Position numbers and translations under genes: made by a program
In this document: one piece after another, positions 55,824 to 64,000 of the stretch
Layout of the letters: each line of letters starts with the position of its first letter
Position numbering within the stretch: position 1 is the first letter of the stretch
Assembly: GCA_027924585.1 (NCBI GenBank)
Contig: BSBM01000199.1
Location: 12,776,501 to 12,840,500 of the forward strand
Source of the DNA: Larix kaempferi
Taxonomy: Eukaryota > Streptophyta > Pinopsida > Pinales > Pinaceae
Length of the DNA stretch: 64,000 bases
Direction: 5' to 3'
Notes under the pieces: model-generated
Databases searched by the model: none
What the model was told of the DNA's origin: nothing
What the model saw: only the letters and a program-made list of their open reading frames with translations

Positions 55824-58800
55824 TTAAATTATATTAATGTTCATAAATGAGCAAAATAGTTCAATGAGACTCGGAAGAACAATCAACCACAAAATGGAGT
55901 GTCTAGAACATCTACAAAAACAAGAAACCAAATTATAAAACCTAAATTAGAGAATGTGTAAAAAATGAGAATGGACAAGGGTGCACCACGAAAGACTAAA
56001 GCCCTAAAGAATGTAATCAATAATATTTCAAAATTAAAACCTCCTTTAGAAATAGAATTCACCAAGTCATGAGTAAAATGACAAGGGAGAGAAACACCCA
56101 AGTCAGAAGAGGAGCCACCATCCCTATCAAAAACCATGAACTTGCCCATTTTGGACTGGATAATGCCCCTAAAGAGTGGCATGTACTAAGAATGTTGAGG
56201 AAGAAAAAAACTCTAGTCAACTTCAATGTTAGAACATGGGACATCATCTCTATTAACGACCATGAATGTGTCAATGTTGATCCCAAGAATGTCCTCTAAA
56301 GAGTGTCCAAAACTTAATGATTTTGTTATCATAGGAGGGAGGAGTTGGGAATCCCTTGCTGTAACTCTCTTGGCATCCAAGGCCAATCAATTTCCAAGCA
56401 GAAAAACCTAGGGATGTCAATTTGTTCACTAGATCTATGTTGAGATCTAGATCAACCAATTGTGGATTTTCTCACATCAACTATGGGTTGAGACCAATGT
56501 TACCAAAATCAGAATCGGCAATAAATTGGTGAGGCAAAAGAGTCAAATTTTTGAATCGGGACAGGAAAAAATCAACAAATATAAAAAATTAAATATATTC
56601 ACATATTTTGAATTAAAAAAAGGCAATTTCCATTGATATTAAAAGTAGTCATGTTCATATACCATAGAGTAATATTCCTTTGAATGTTGGAGTATTGCAG
56701 AGAAAATTCACTATATAATTTTGTTTTGGTGTAAGAAAAATATTGATTTGAAGCCACCATTCCAAAGTGAATACTTGGCTTCTGATTTAGAACACATCTG
56801 TAGCCTAGAGTGAATGTCCCTTATTGAATCAATACAGTCCCTGCAATGGAAGGCTTGGAAAATAGACATGGTGGGAGCAAGAACCAAACACACCATGGCT
56901 CATGTGGAAGAGGCAAAACAAAACCCATTTATTAGCATTATCACACTTCAAGTGCCAAGATAGAACAAGGTCATTACAAAGTCCACCACTATTGTCTCCT
57001 TGTTACTTAATTGTGATTTGGCCACTTTAGTTCCTAGACCACCTCACTAGAATATTAAGGAAGATGGCTGGGAGCCATTGCAAATTAGAGCACCTTTGAA
57101 GAATGGTTAGGGTGGTAGTGATAACAACATCAATTTTCAAAATGTCATGCCTCACTTAATATTTTGTCAATAAATGGAAGTTATATTAATATTGCTTCTT
57201 TGTTTTTGAGTTCTCATTCATGTCAAAGAGTAATAAGATCCAAATAAATACCAAACATCCAAATGTGTTTCCTCATTCCTCCATTTGGTTATTTTCTATA
57301 CATGGTAATGTTTCCAATTGAGACGTCACCATTGTCGGATTAACATGAGTGACAAAGTGTGAGGAAGAGGCCAAGTTTATCCATCACACAAGGTTGATAG
57401 AATTGATCTAATAAAGTTTTCAACTAGAATAATCTACAACTTCCACACTGTTTTCCCTGGATCTCGAGGAAAACTCAACCAAGTTCAATAAAGCTGTCTT
57501 TTGATGTGAGCCCTCAAATACATTTCATCCAGTGATAATTCCACTCATTCAACAATTGATTTACTTCTATATGGAAGAAAATGTTCACAGGTACAAATGT
57601 GTGCACTAAAGAACTAGTATGAAAAACTGATTTATACAGATTTCAATAATAAAGTGTTTTCAAGGTAAACATTATGTCAAAGACAACAGACAAACTACAT
57701 CCTATCCTCATTGAAGGAAATATTCTTTGCAAATGGTCATTATTAAAACCATCCATTCCATCAAAACAAATAGAATTCAACATGCATTGAGAACAAAAGA
57801 TAGGAATCCAGTTGAAACTAAACCAGATGGGGGAGAAAGAATGCAAACTCGTCTTTATCATTTTTGTAAAAAATATTTTCTTATGAATCATCTTCCTATC
57901 TCCGTACAGGAGGAGATGTCAAGTGCTTCCCCTCATTTTAGGTTGGTTCTCCTTCAACACAACGTGAGCTTCCCTAAGTTAGGATTACCAAGGCTAGGAA
58001 GTGTAGGCTCAAGGTGACATGAAAAGTTATCCTTAACAAAACAATGATTGCAACATAATAAATGAAATGAGAAAATAAGGTGATGGGGGACCAGGGCCAG
58101 TTCTTGTCAAACCTTGAGCAAAATGGAGTATGTTACCACCTGTATTGCATGGTGTTTGCTTGGGGTTTTTTTGAGTTGTTCTTAGTGTTTATGAGCCTAC
58201 TTAGGCCATCTAAGGATAGTCACATGAAGCTGATTACCAATTCTTGGTTGATATGGATCATTTATTAATATTTGTGAGCATAAACATGGGTAGAAGCAGT
58301 ACCTTTGGTGATGTTCTAAGCATAGCTAGAGTGGAAATCATTTCTGCTACACGAGAAGTTGTACAATCAAATCTGGGCGCAAGAGAAACACTAAGAGGAA
58401 TCTTTGGGCATGTTTTCACCCTCATCCAATGATAAATAAAGCTTTGTCTAAGCCAATTCATAAGTATTATGGGAAACCCATGGGATAGCAGGTCCTGTTC
58501 TACATTCCCTACAATTGTTAAGACTAAATTTGGGGAAAATATATGTAGAATCACTTGGCAGTTTTGTCTTTATACTTGCAGCTGACAGGTCTTTTTGTTC
58601 ATAATTCTAATGTGTTGCAGCCAGTAGAAAGGGGGGTTATTTGTGAAACTAATTGCAATGAGAATACACCAAAAGTGTGTCCTAGCAAAGACAGAGTAGC
58701 AATCCTGGAAACAATTGAAGCTACAAGAGAAAAACAACTTAACTGTTATGAGCCTAGTTTGAAGTCCTGTAGCTGAGGATCCTAGATACTGTAGCAGTTC

Positions 58801-59480
58801 ATAGGTGTTGAGGTATATGGAGTAATGTGTAGCCCACTTTATCATATATGCATGGCAATAATCCATTAAATATTTAGGTAAAGAGTCACAACATCAAATC
58901 CCTCCATGCATTTCTCTCGGCCACCTTGTGGTCAGATCTAGCAGAAAGGAAGAAATGAGCATTGTGGGCCTCTTCTTGATCAGCAAAAAGTCACTGGTAT
59001 TTTTAAATCTCGGCACTGAAATTTTTTCCAAGCCTCGGTTGCAGATATCCTTCAAGGTTTCTAATCCTCCAGGTTTCAATTTGACAAAGATTCAAAGTGC
59101 TCAAGGTGCTAAACACTCTAGGTACTCGGGTTAATAAGGGCATTGAGCAGGTAATAATTGTGGATCTTGTTGAGCATCGTCATTTTTACAAGCAGTAATA
59201 GCACTAATCATTCTCAGATTTGTAGCAGCTATTATAAAGTAATAAACCAAATACTCCTTAGGTTGTGAATCGATTTATTTTCTTTATCAATGGGAGCAAC
59301 AAAATGGTGACCAATATTTGCAGCTTGGGCACTCTCATGACTCTAGAGGATTTGTTATGTTGTTTAAAGAGCGATTGTGAAAATTCCCACGTGGGGATCG
59401 ACTGCATAGTGACATCCACCTGGAGTTGGGGCCACCCATTCTCCTTGTGGAATATTTCCTCAATGTGGATCCATCTTGTG

Positions 59481-59742
59481 GATGGGCACACTCCTTAATA
59501 TTTTTTCAGATCTTGCGGAGGGTTCAATGAAGTGGGTTTTCTCTCATACACCCTCAGAAACTAGTTTTGATGGCAGAAAATCTTGGGTTCACCCTAGAAT
59601 ATAAATTAATGGATGGGCACGCTCCTTAATAATTTTTCAGATCTTGCGGAGGGTTCAATGAAGTGGGTTTGCTCTCATACACCCTCAGAAACTAGTTTTG
59701 CTGGTAGAAAATATTGGGTTCACCCTAGAATATAAATTAAAA
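59481..59742. repeat. 131-bp direct tandem duplication
   Basis: GATGGGCAC...CTCCTTAAT...CACCCTAGAATATAAATTAA occurs at 59481 and again at 59612 with few mismatches. Confidence 0.92.
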
Positions 59743-60439
59743 TATTACCACTTATGCAACCCTCCCCAGAAAACCCATCTAACATGTCTGCCAAACCACA
59801 ACTATAGACAATGCATCAAACAAGATTAAAAAAATGAACAAAAAAATTAATAAGGATAAAAACACAAACATTTGCAACAACGAAGTCAAGATGGAGAAAC
59901 ATCAGGGATGCAGTAAAGCTAAATCAAATTCAATTATACTGACCTCCATGATGTGAGCACAAACTGTAGTGGAAATGACCTTGGTAGCATGGGATTTCTC
60001 CCCCGAAATGATGGTCAAATCGGTGATGATGGTATTGGAGTTAAAACTGAGCTGTGAAAGTGCATTTTTAGAAATCGAAACAATATGGTCTTCCTGAGAG
60101 GTATGTTAAACTCCCTCTCTCTGAGAATGGACCCAAACCTATCAAGCTAAGGACCCTTCCCCCCCTCTAGTTGTTGCATCTCTCTCCAGCCCCATCCCTG
60201 GCCCAGCCCTAGCGCCTCCAATGTTGCTCATGTTTGCAGTGACATTTGCATTTTTATTCCTCTCCATTATCAATCCTCCTCCTCTACCATCTCCAAGTTT
60301 TGTCCTTTGTTGTTGTGTCTTTTTCCATTACAAAAAGTCCAAATATATAGAGAATTTCCCAAACCCCAAACTCAATTTCCAATAAGCATGAGTTAATAAA
60401 TCGCCTCTCAGACCCAAATGCCCTCTCCTACTACCAAAG

Positions 60440-60745
60440 CCAAAAATTTTGCGCCAATCAAGCCAAATCACTGTGTAGTGGAGTAGATCAATTCGTATTC
60501 TTATGGGTTTCACGGCCACCATCAATCCCTCACCAAACAATTGGGGCCAATCGACACATGGATAAATATTTGGTGCCAATGGAGCCAAATCTCCGTGTAG
60601 TGGAGTAGATCGAGACATATAGTTATGGGTTTCATGGCCAACATCAAAAACATTTGGTGCCAACAGAGCCAAATCTTTGTGTAGTGGAGTAGATCGAGCC
60701 ATATTGTTATGGGTTTCACGGCCATCATCAAACCATCGCGCGGTA
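60440..60745. repeat. Three-copy imperfect repeat (about 78-114 bp spacing)
   Basis: TGTGTAGTGGAGTAGATC followed by TTATGGGTTTCACGGCCA occurs near 60471, 60592 and 60678. A 154-codon minus frame across it shows ETHN..RSTPLH.DLA.LAPN repeats, which I take as a by-product. Confidence 0.85.
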
Positions 60746-60817
60746 TCATACTCTGGAATCATGGCGGGCAGCCAAATTATGAGGGTTTCCAATACAGCTT
60801 GAACATGTGTCTTAACA

Positions 60818-60833
60818 TTTTTTTTTTTTTTTT
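60818..60833. repeat. T16 homopolymer
   Basis: Sixteen T on the plus strand (A tail on the minus strand), about 200 bp beyond the end of the minus-strand integrase remnant. It might be a poly(A) of a retrocopied transcript, but no boundary duplication is visible. Confidence 0.9.
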
Positions 60834-60895
60834 ATTTACAATATTATATCATAAATGTGTTTTAATAACATAAACTTTGGTTTGACGATATGGAC

Positions 60896-61020
60896 CTTTC
60901 GTCGCTATAGCAACGAAATCTCATCGCTATAGCGACGATCGTCGGGGGAATTTTCAAATTTTTCCAAAAATTTAAATTGTTTTTCCACGAAAACATCGAT
61001 TTTAACTGTTTCGTGGTAAA
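60896..61020. other. Palindromic GTCGCTATAGCGAC motifs and stem-loop
   Basis: CGTCGCTATAGCAACGA (60900-60916) and CATCGCTATAGCGACGA (60922-60938) are each near-palindromes and nearly repeats of each other. A further hairpin CCACGAAAAC/GTTTCGTGG lies at 60985-61016. Confidence 0.7.
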
Positions 61021-61035
61021 CTTTCATGGGACTTT

Positions 61036-61885
61036 TTAGCCATATGTAGTAGTGTCCCCTTCAAGGAAGGCTTGTGGGTGAACGTGTTTATCGTAGCCGG
61101 ATTTGGAGTGGTTCTTTGTGGCTTCAATGGTTTGAAGGGCTGCGCGGCAATCCTCGTCAGCTTGCTCCAATAGAAGTAAGCGTTGTTCGAGCGGTGAGGT
61201 ATCTGGGACGAGTTCGATGGCGATATGCAATGTTGGGATCTGACACTCAATGGGGAGGACAGATTCCACGCCGTGAACCAAATGAAAAGGGGTAAAACTG
61301 GTGGCAATTTTAGTGGATGTGCGGTAAGCCCACAGTGCGGGGAAAAGCATGTGATGCCAATTGGACTTATGCCGGTCGACAGTGCACTGAAGGATTGTCT
61401 TTAGAGTTTTGTTAATGGCCTCGACTTGTTTGTTCCCCTGGGGGCAGTAGGGAGAGGAATATTGTTGTTCGAATTTGAGGAGAGTTGACAATTCTCGCTA
61501 GATAGAGTCCTCAAAATGAGAGCCATGTTCGGAGACAAGTTGCTTAGGTACTCTGAACCGAGTAATAGCGTGGTTAAAGAAGAAGCAGGCTGCAGTGTCG
61601 GTTGTGCAATTGAAAGTAGGCATGACTTCTGCCCATTTGGTGAAGTCGACGGCCACAACGATGTATTTCTGGCCACCAGCTGATGTAGGATTACATTCCA
61701 TGAAGTCGATGGCCCATTTGCAAAAAGGACCAATGGTGACGACCGGATGAAGGGGGGCGGGGGGTGTCCTTGCCTTGGGGGCAAAGAGCTGGCAATTTCA
61801 GCAATGTTTGATCGATGTGATGCAATCAGTAAATAGTGCGGGCCAAAAATATACTCTGCGGATCACCTTTTGGGCAGTGGTCATG
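61036..61885 (-). pseudogene. Gypsy integrase remnant
   Basis: One minus frame: TAQKVIRRVYFWPALF, then a zinc-arm Cys pair broken by TGA (near 61800), WAIDFMECNPTS, VAVDFTKWAEVMP (Asp), LVSEHGSHFED (second catalytic Asp is Glu), TAG at 61498-61500, YCPQGNKQVEAINKTL (Glu) and LFPALWAYRTSTK. It stops near EGDTTTYG at 61036. The N-terminus and everything upstream is cut off at about 61885 by a plus-strand LTR. It belongs to the same broad family as the RT at 48.6-51.2 kb but cannot be its missing part, since the order along the strand is wrong. Confidence 0.85.
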
Positions 61886-62159
61886 AATAAAATAATAATA
61901 AAATAAACATCAACATATATATATATATAAATAGAAGAAATAATAATAACAACAACAAACAAGAATAATATAATAATATAATTAATTAGTGAAATGGTGT
62001 AACTCTTTATGAAGAGTTGCATTAGACACTCTTTAAACAATTATAAATACGAGAAAGTCTATCTTGTAAAAGACATCATCTAATATATTATTCTTATTTA
62101 TTATTCAATATGATAGTCGGATTCGACTATTAAGCATCCAACCGGATACGGTTGTTGCA
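61884..62159 (+). repeat. 5' LTR of a plus-strand element (276 bp, start approximate)
   Basis: Ends GGTTGTTGCA two bases before the primer site. A TATA box TTATAAATAC is at 62041-62050, and AT-rich U3 precedes it with a GTAACTCTTTATGAAGAGTT inverted repeat. It interrupts the minus-strand integrase. Its partner LTR is not in the window. Confidence 0.7.
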
Positions 62160-62161
62160 TT

Positions 62162-62176
62162 TGGTATCAGAGCCCC
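62162..62176 (+). other. tRNA-iMet primer binding site of the plus-strand element
   Basis: TGGTATCAGAGCCCC, two bases after the LTR end; a canonical primer site. Confidence 0.92.
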
Positions 62177-62637
62177 TTCTTGGGCATTTCGTTGATTTGG
62201 TTTTTATCCAAAAAAAATTCGGGAGTTTCTCCAAATTAGGTCTTTGACCTAAAACAAATAAAAAAAAAATAAAAGAAAGATAGTGAGAAAAAAAATAATT
62301 AAAAGTAAATTAAAAAAAAAAAAGTGAGAAGAAGTAAAAGTAAAGTTTTGCAAAAAAATAGGACCTTGTCCTAAGAAAAAGAAAAGAAGTGAAACCACAC
62401 ATGGTTTTAAAGTGCACGTGGTTTTGTGAGAAGTGGGTTTGGTTTTATTCCCTAACAACAAACCAAAAGTGAGATTTGAACTTGGGTGGGGAAGGTTACA
62501 ATCATTCCTCCCAACCAACCATTCTACACCATTTTACATATATTAAGGGGAAAATAATATTAGAAGAAGAATCATATTGAATATTGTTTATTATTAAAAA
62601 GGAGATATTGAATAAAATTCAAAGAAAACTAAAGAAG
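62177..62637 (+). other. Purine-rich leader between primer site and first ORF
   Basis: Long A/G-rich runs (62250-62400, AAAAAAAAAG, GAGAAGAAG) and AT-rich sequence, no reading frame. It spans 460 bp, so it is an untranslated leader as in other LTR elements. Confidence 0.6.
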
Positions 62638-63477
62638 ATGGGTTTTAATGTTGAAAAGAAGGGAAGGTTTCCTAAGACCTCACTGAAGAATGTCTCAATA
62701 CTATTTAGAGTTAAAGGGACACTTGCAGGGAAGGATGTCACCATTTCTATTGCCCCTAGTGAAATAAATAATTATATTAGTGTTGAATTTGCTAACCATT
62801 TAGTGATTCCTGAATATAATATAAGAGAAAGGCTAGACTTTTGGAACAGGAAGCAATTTCAAATAACTGGATTAGAATTGAATGTTGGAGATTATATGGT
62901 CATATCTCAATTCACTATTAGTTCCTTATGGAGTTTTGATGGTGACATAGTTTTGGGGTTACCTTGGATTAAAACATTGGGGACCTTCATTTTAAATGTT
63001 GAAAAGAAGTTTCTTACTTTTTCCTATAAGCAGAAGAGAATCACATTTCAAGATATTACAATAAAGTCAGATTTAGAAGCTCCAACATCTGAAGACTTCA
63101 AGGATATATCAAAGATGATTTCACAGGGTAATCAGAAGTCAGATCAAAAGATGCAGTCAGAATTCGACAAAATCGTCACAGATAAAGAAGAAGAGATCTC
63201 TCGTTTAAGAGATCATAATCAGAAATTGCTTCTTCAAATAAAAAAGACGAAGGATAAAGCACAACCTAATCAAAAGCTAGAAGAGGAGAATCGAGATCTT
63301 CAAAAGAAACTATTAGAAAACATTGACGAAAATGGTCAACTCAAGAAGCACAAACAAGATCTAATGGATCAAATTCAGAAGCTTAAAGATGATAAGAAAG
63401 CGCAAGAAGAAATGACCCAAAATCTTAAAAAAGAAAAAGACTCGTTAGTGTTACATCATAATCTTCCACCCTTGTGA
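62638..63477 (+). CDS. Retropepsin-like pseudoprotease with C-terminal coiled coil
   Basis: Start chosen at ATG 62638 (MGFNVEKKGR); in-frame sequence reaches back to 62581 without another ATG and looks protein-like (KKEILNKIQRKLKK), so an upstream start or splice is possible. Residues 25-145 follow the retropepsin fold of gypsy elements: VKGTLAGKDVTISIAPSEIN and NYISVEFANHL, then a mid domain, and DIVLGLPWIKTLGTFILN. But the catalytic D-S/T-G-A is replaced by APSE, so it should lack proteolysis. Residues 170-275 are Lys/Glu/Gln heptads (EEISRLRDHNQKLLLQI, QKLEEENRDLQKKLLENI), a coiled coil. There is no Gag knuckle, RT or integrase in the window. It is 279 codons and open. By position, it is the first ORF of the plus-strand LTR element. 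Confidence 0.7.
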   Translation: MGFNVEKKGRFPKTSLKNVSILFRVKGTLAGKDVTISIAPSEINNYISVEFANHLVIPEYNIRERLDFWNRKQFQITGLELNVGDYMVISQFTISSLWSFDGDIVLGLPWIKTLGTFILNVEKKFLTFSYKQKRITFQDITIKSDLEAPTSEDFKDISKMISQGNQKSDQKMQSEFDKIVTDKEEEISRLRDHNQKLLLQIKKTKDKAQPNQKLEEENRDLQKKLLENIDENGQLKKHKQDLMDQIQKLKDDKKAQEEMTQNLKKEKDSLVLHHNLPPL

Positions 63478-63610
63478 GCATCAACATTATTTGCCCTTTA
63501 GGATCCATTTCAGTGACTCGGATCCACTTATATCCTTCATACACTATTTTGCCCTATTTTTCCTCTTACCCACTTGTTGCATCCTTATAGCAAGCTGTTA
63601 AATTTTCAGA
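63478..63610. other. Short non-coding stretch after the pseudoprotease ORF
   Basis: Pyrimidine-rich (CCCTATTTTTCCTC near 63552), with no ORF. I see no clear LTR boundary between this ORF and the minus-strand LTR segment. Confidence 0.4.
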
Positions 63611-64000
63611 ATTTACTTCAATCTGATCTAGGATCTTAACTGAGAGAACAACATGTACAGCAAATCTACAGCATATCAATCATGGACACAATAATGCAAG
63701 CATACAAGAGACAAAGTTTACTTGGGGAAAACCATAAAGGTGAAAAACCCCAATAACTTCCTCAGAGATAGATAGAGCAATGATACAACCAGAATACAAG
63801 AGATAGTCTTCTCCTAGCTGCAGAGTCTCCTCCTCCACAAGTGCGCCACTCTCCAAAGTGTGGGTGAGAGAATAGAATGTGTAAAATGAGAGAGACACAC
63901 TCTTTATTTATACACTAACTTGACTTGAACTTTAGTCAACTAGGTTGGCCTCAACTTAACCACTTAACATAATGCTGACTGGGCTGACCCCCACTAGGGT
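63611..64000 (-). repeat. Partial LTR on the minus strand, cut by the window edge
   Basis: Minus strand: a TATA box GTATAAATAAA (63903-63913), then 5' transcript-like sequence and TTGGGGTTTTTCACC...GGTTTTCCCCAAG (63735-63755), the typical R-U5 pattern of many plant LTRs. Outer and inner ends are not visible. Confidence 0.6.

Larger units (their letters stand above)
53490..60410. other. Gene-free stretch
   Basis: No protein family is recognisable on either strand in 6.9 kb. Short frames up to 130 codons lack homology or codon signal. It holds a TA dinucleotide repeat (55774-55818) and a 131-bp duplication (59481-59742). An ORF at 58555-58776 preceded by an acceptor-like TGTTGCAG could be a last exon but matches nothing known to me. 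Introns of the ARM-kinesin or PPR genes are possible occupants. Confidence 0.5.

Noticed and set aside
56069-56299. Overlapping ORFs on both strands near 56.1 kb
   Set aside because: Short, without known motifs, both strands equally open; treated as chance.
58555-58776. Possible terminal exon with acceptor-like TGTTGCAG
   Set aside because: The peptide matches no family known to me and no upstream exon was found.
60818-60833. T16 as a Pol III terminator or LINE poly(A)
   Set aside because: No Pol III gene or LINE ORF is adjacent and no target duplication is visible.
63680-63898. 72-codon minus ORF
   Set aside because: It falls in the R-U5 part of a minus-strand LTR and shows no family signature.

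Overview
This window reads as nuclear DNA of a land plant, made almost entirely of nested, mostly decayed LTR retrotransposons. I infer a large-genome seed plant, most likely a gymnosperm. The reasons are several generations of LTR elements inserted into one another, Tat-like Ty3/gypsy elements with a second RNase H and extra ORFs, tRNA-iMet primer sites, GT-AG introns, fragments of an armadillo-repeat kinesin and a PPR gene, and almost no intact host gene in 64 kb. Nothing is organellar or prokaryotic. The species cannot be named from the sequence.

Layout. 1-3647: 3' part of Ty1/copia element 'copy A' (+), with pol open to its stop and a 458-bp LTR. It abuts an older, decayed copia element on the minus strand (3648-4163, resuming at 9720-10243; probable 5' LTR 11448-11744). 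That older element is split by a three-LTR, two-body tandem array of a short non-autonomous element (4164-9719, 5-bp target duplication CCATT). 13.1-26.2 kb: a decayed minus-strand Ty3/gypsy element with gag, protease, an extra RNase H upstream of RT, RT/RNase H, integrase, then a further sense ORF rich in coiled coil, and a probable 3' LTR. 26.3-36.3 kb: a plus-strand copia element whose gag is split by a 7.8-kb, pol-less, chromovirus-like element (27239-35006). 36.3-37.1 kb: a minus-strand LTR. 38.99-39.8 kb: an array with a 148-bp period. 39.9-41.9 kb: a plus-strand, intron-containing gene resembling plant mobile domain proteins, decayed, with a 36-bp repeat array. 42094-48399: a complete copia element, 'copy B' (-), with target duplication TGCAC, 98.5% identical LTRs and two nonsense codons. 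48.6-51.2 kb: a gypsy protease-RT-RNase H region (-) in one frame with five TAG/TGA-type stops, most readable as CAG to TAG. 51.9-52.8 kb: a minus-strand LTR abutting PPR and ARM-kinesin gene fragments (52.85-53.5 kb). 53.5-60.8 kb: no recognisable gene. 61.0-61.9 kb: gypsy integrase remnant (-), cut by a plus-strand LTR element whose first ORF (62638-63477) is a retropepsin-like domain lacking the catalytic Asp-Ser/Thr-Gly, fused to a coiled coil. The right edge holds part of a minus-strand LTR.

No operon-like cooperation exists here. The logic is transposition, nesting and decay. The most interesting items are the tandem LTR array with its repeat-bearing Gag-like ORF, the pseudoprotease/coiled-coil ORF of the element at 61.9 kb, the upstream RNase H and extra coiled-coil ORF of the gypsy element, the intron-bearing PMD-like gene with short-period repeats, and the strong bias of nonsense codons toward C-to-T changes at CAG and CGA. 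Coordinates of LTR ends marked approximate rest on TG/CA termini without a confirmed partner.
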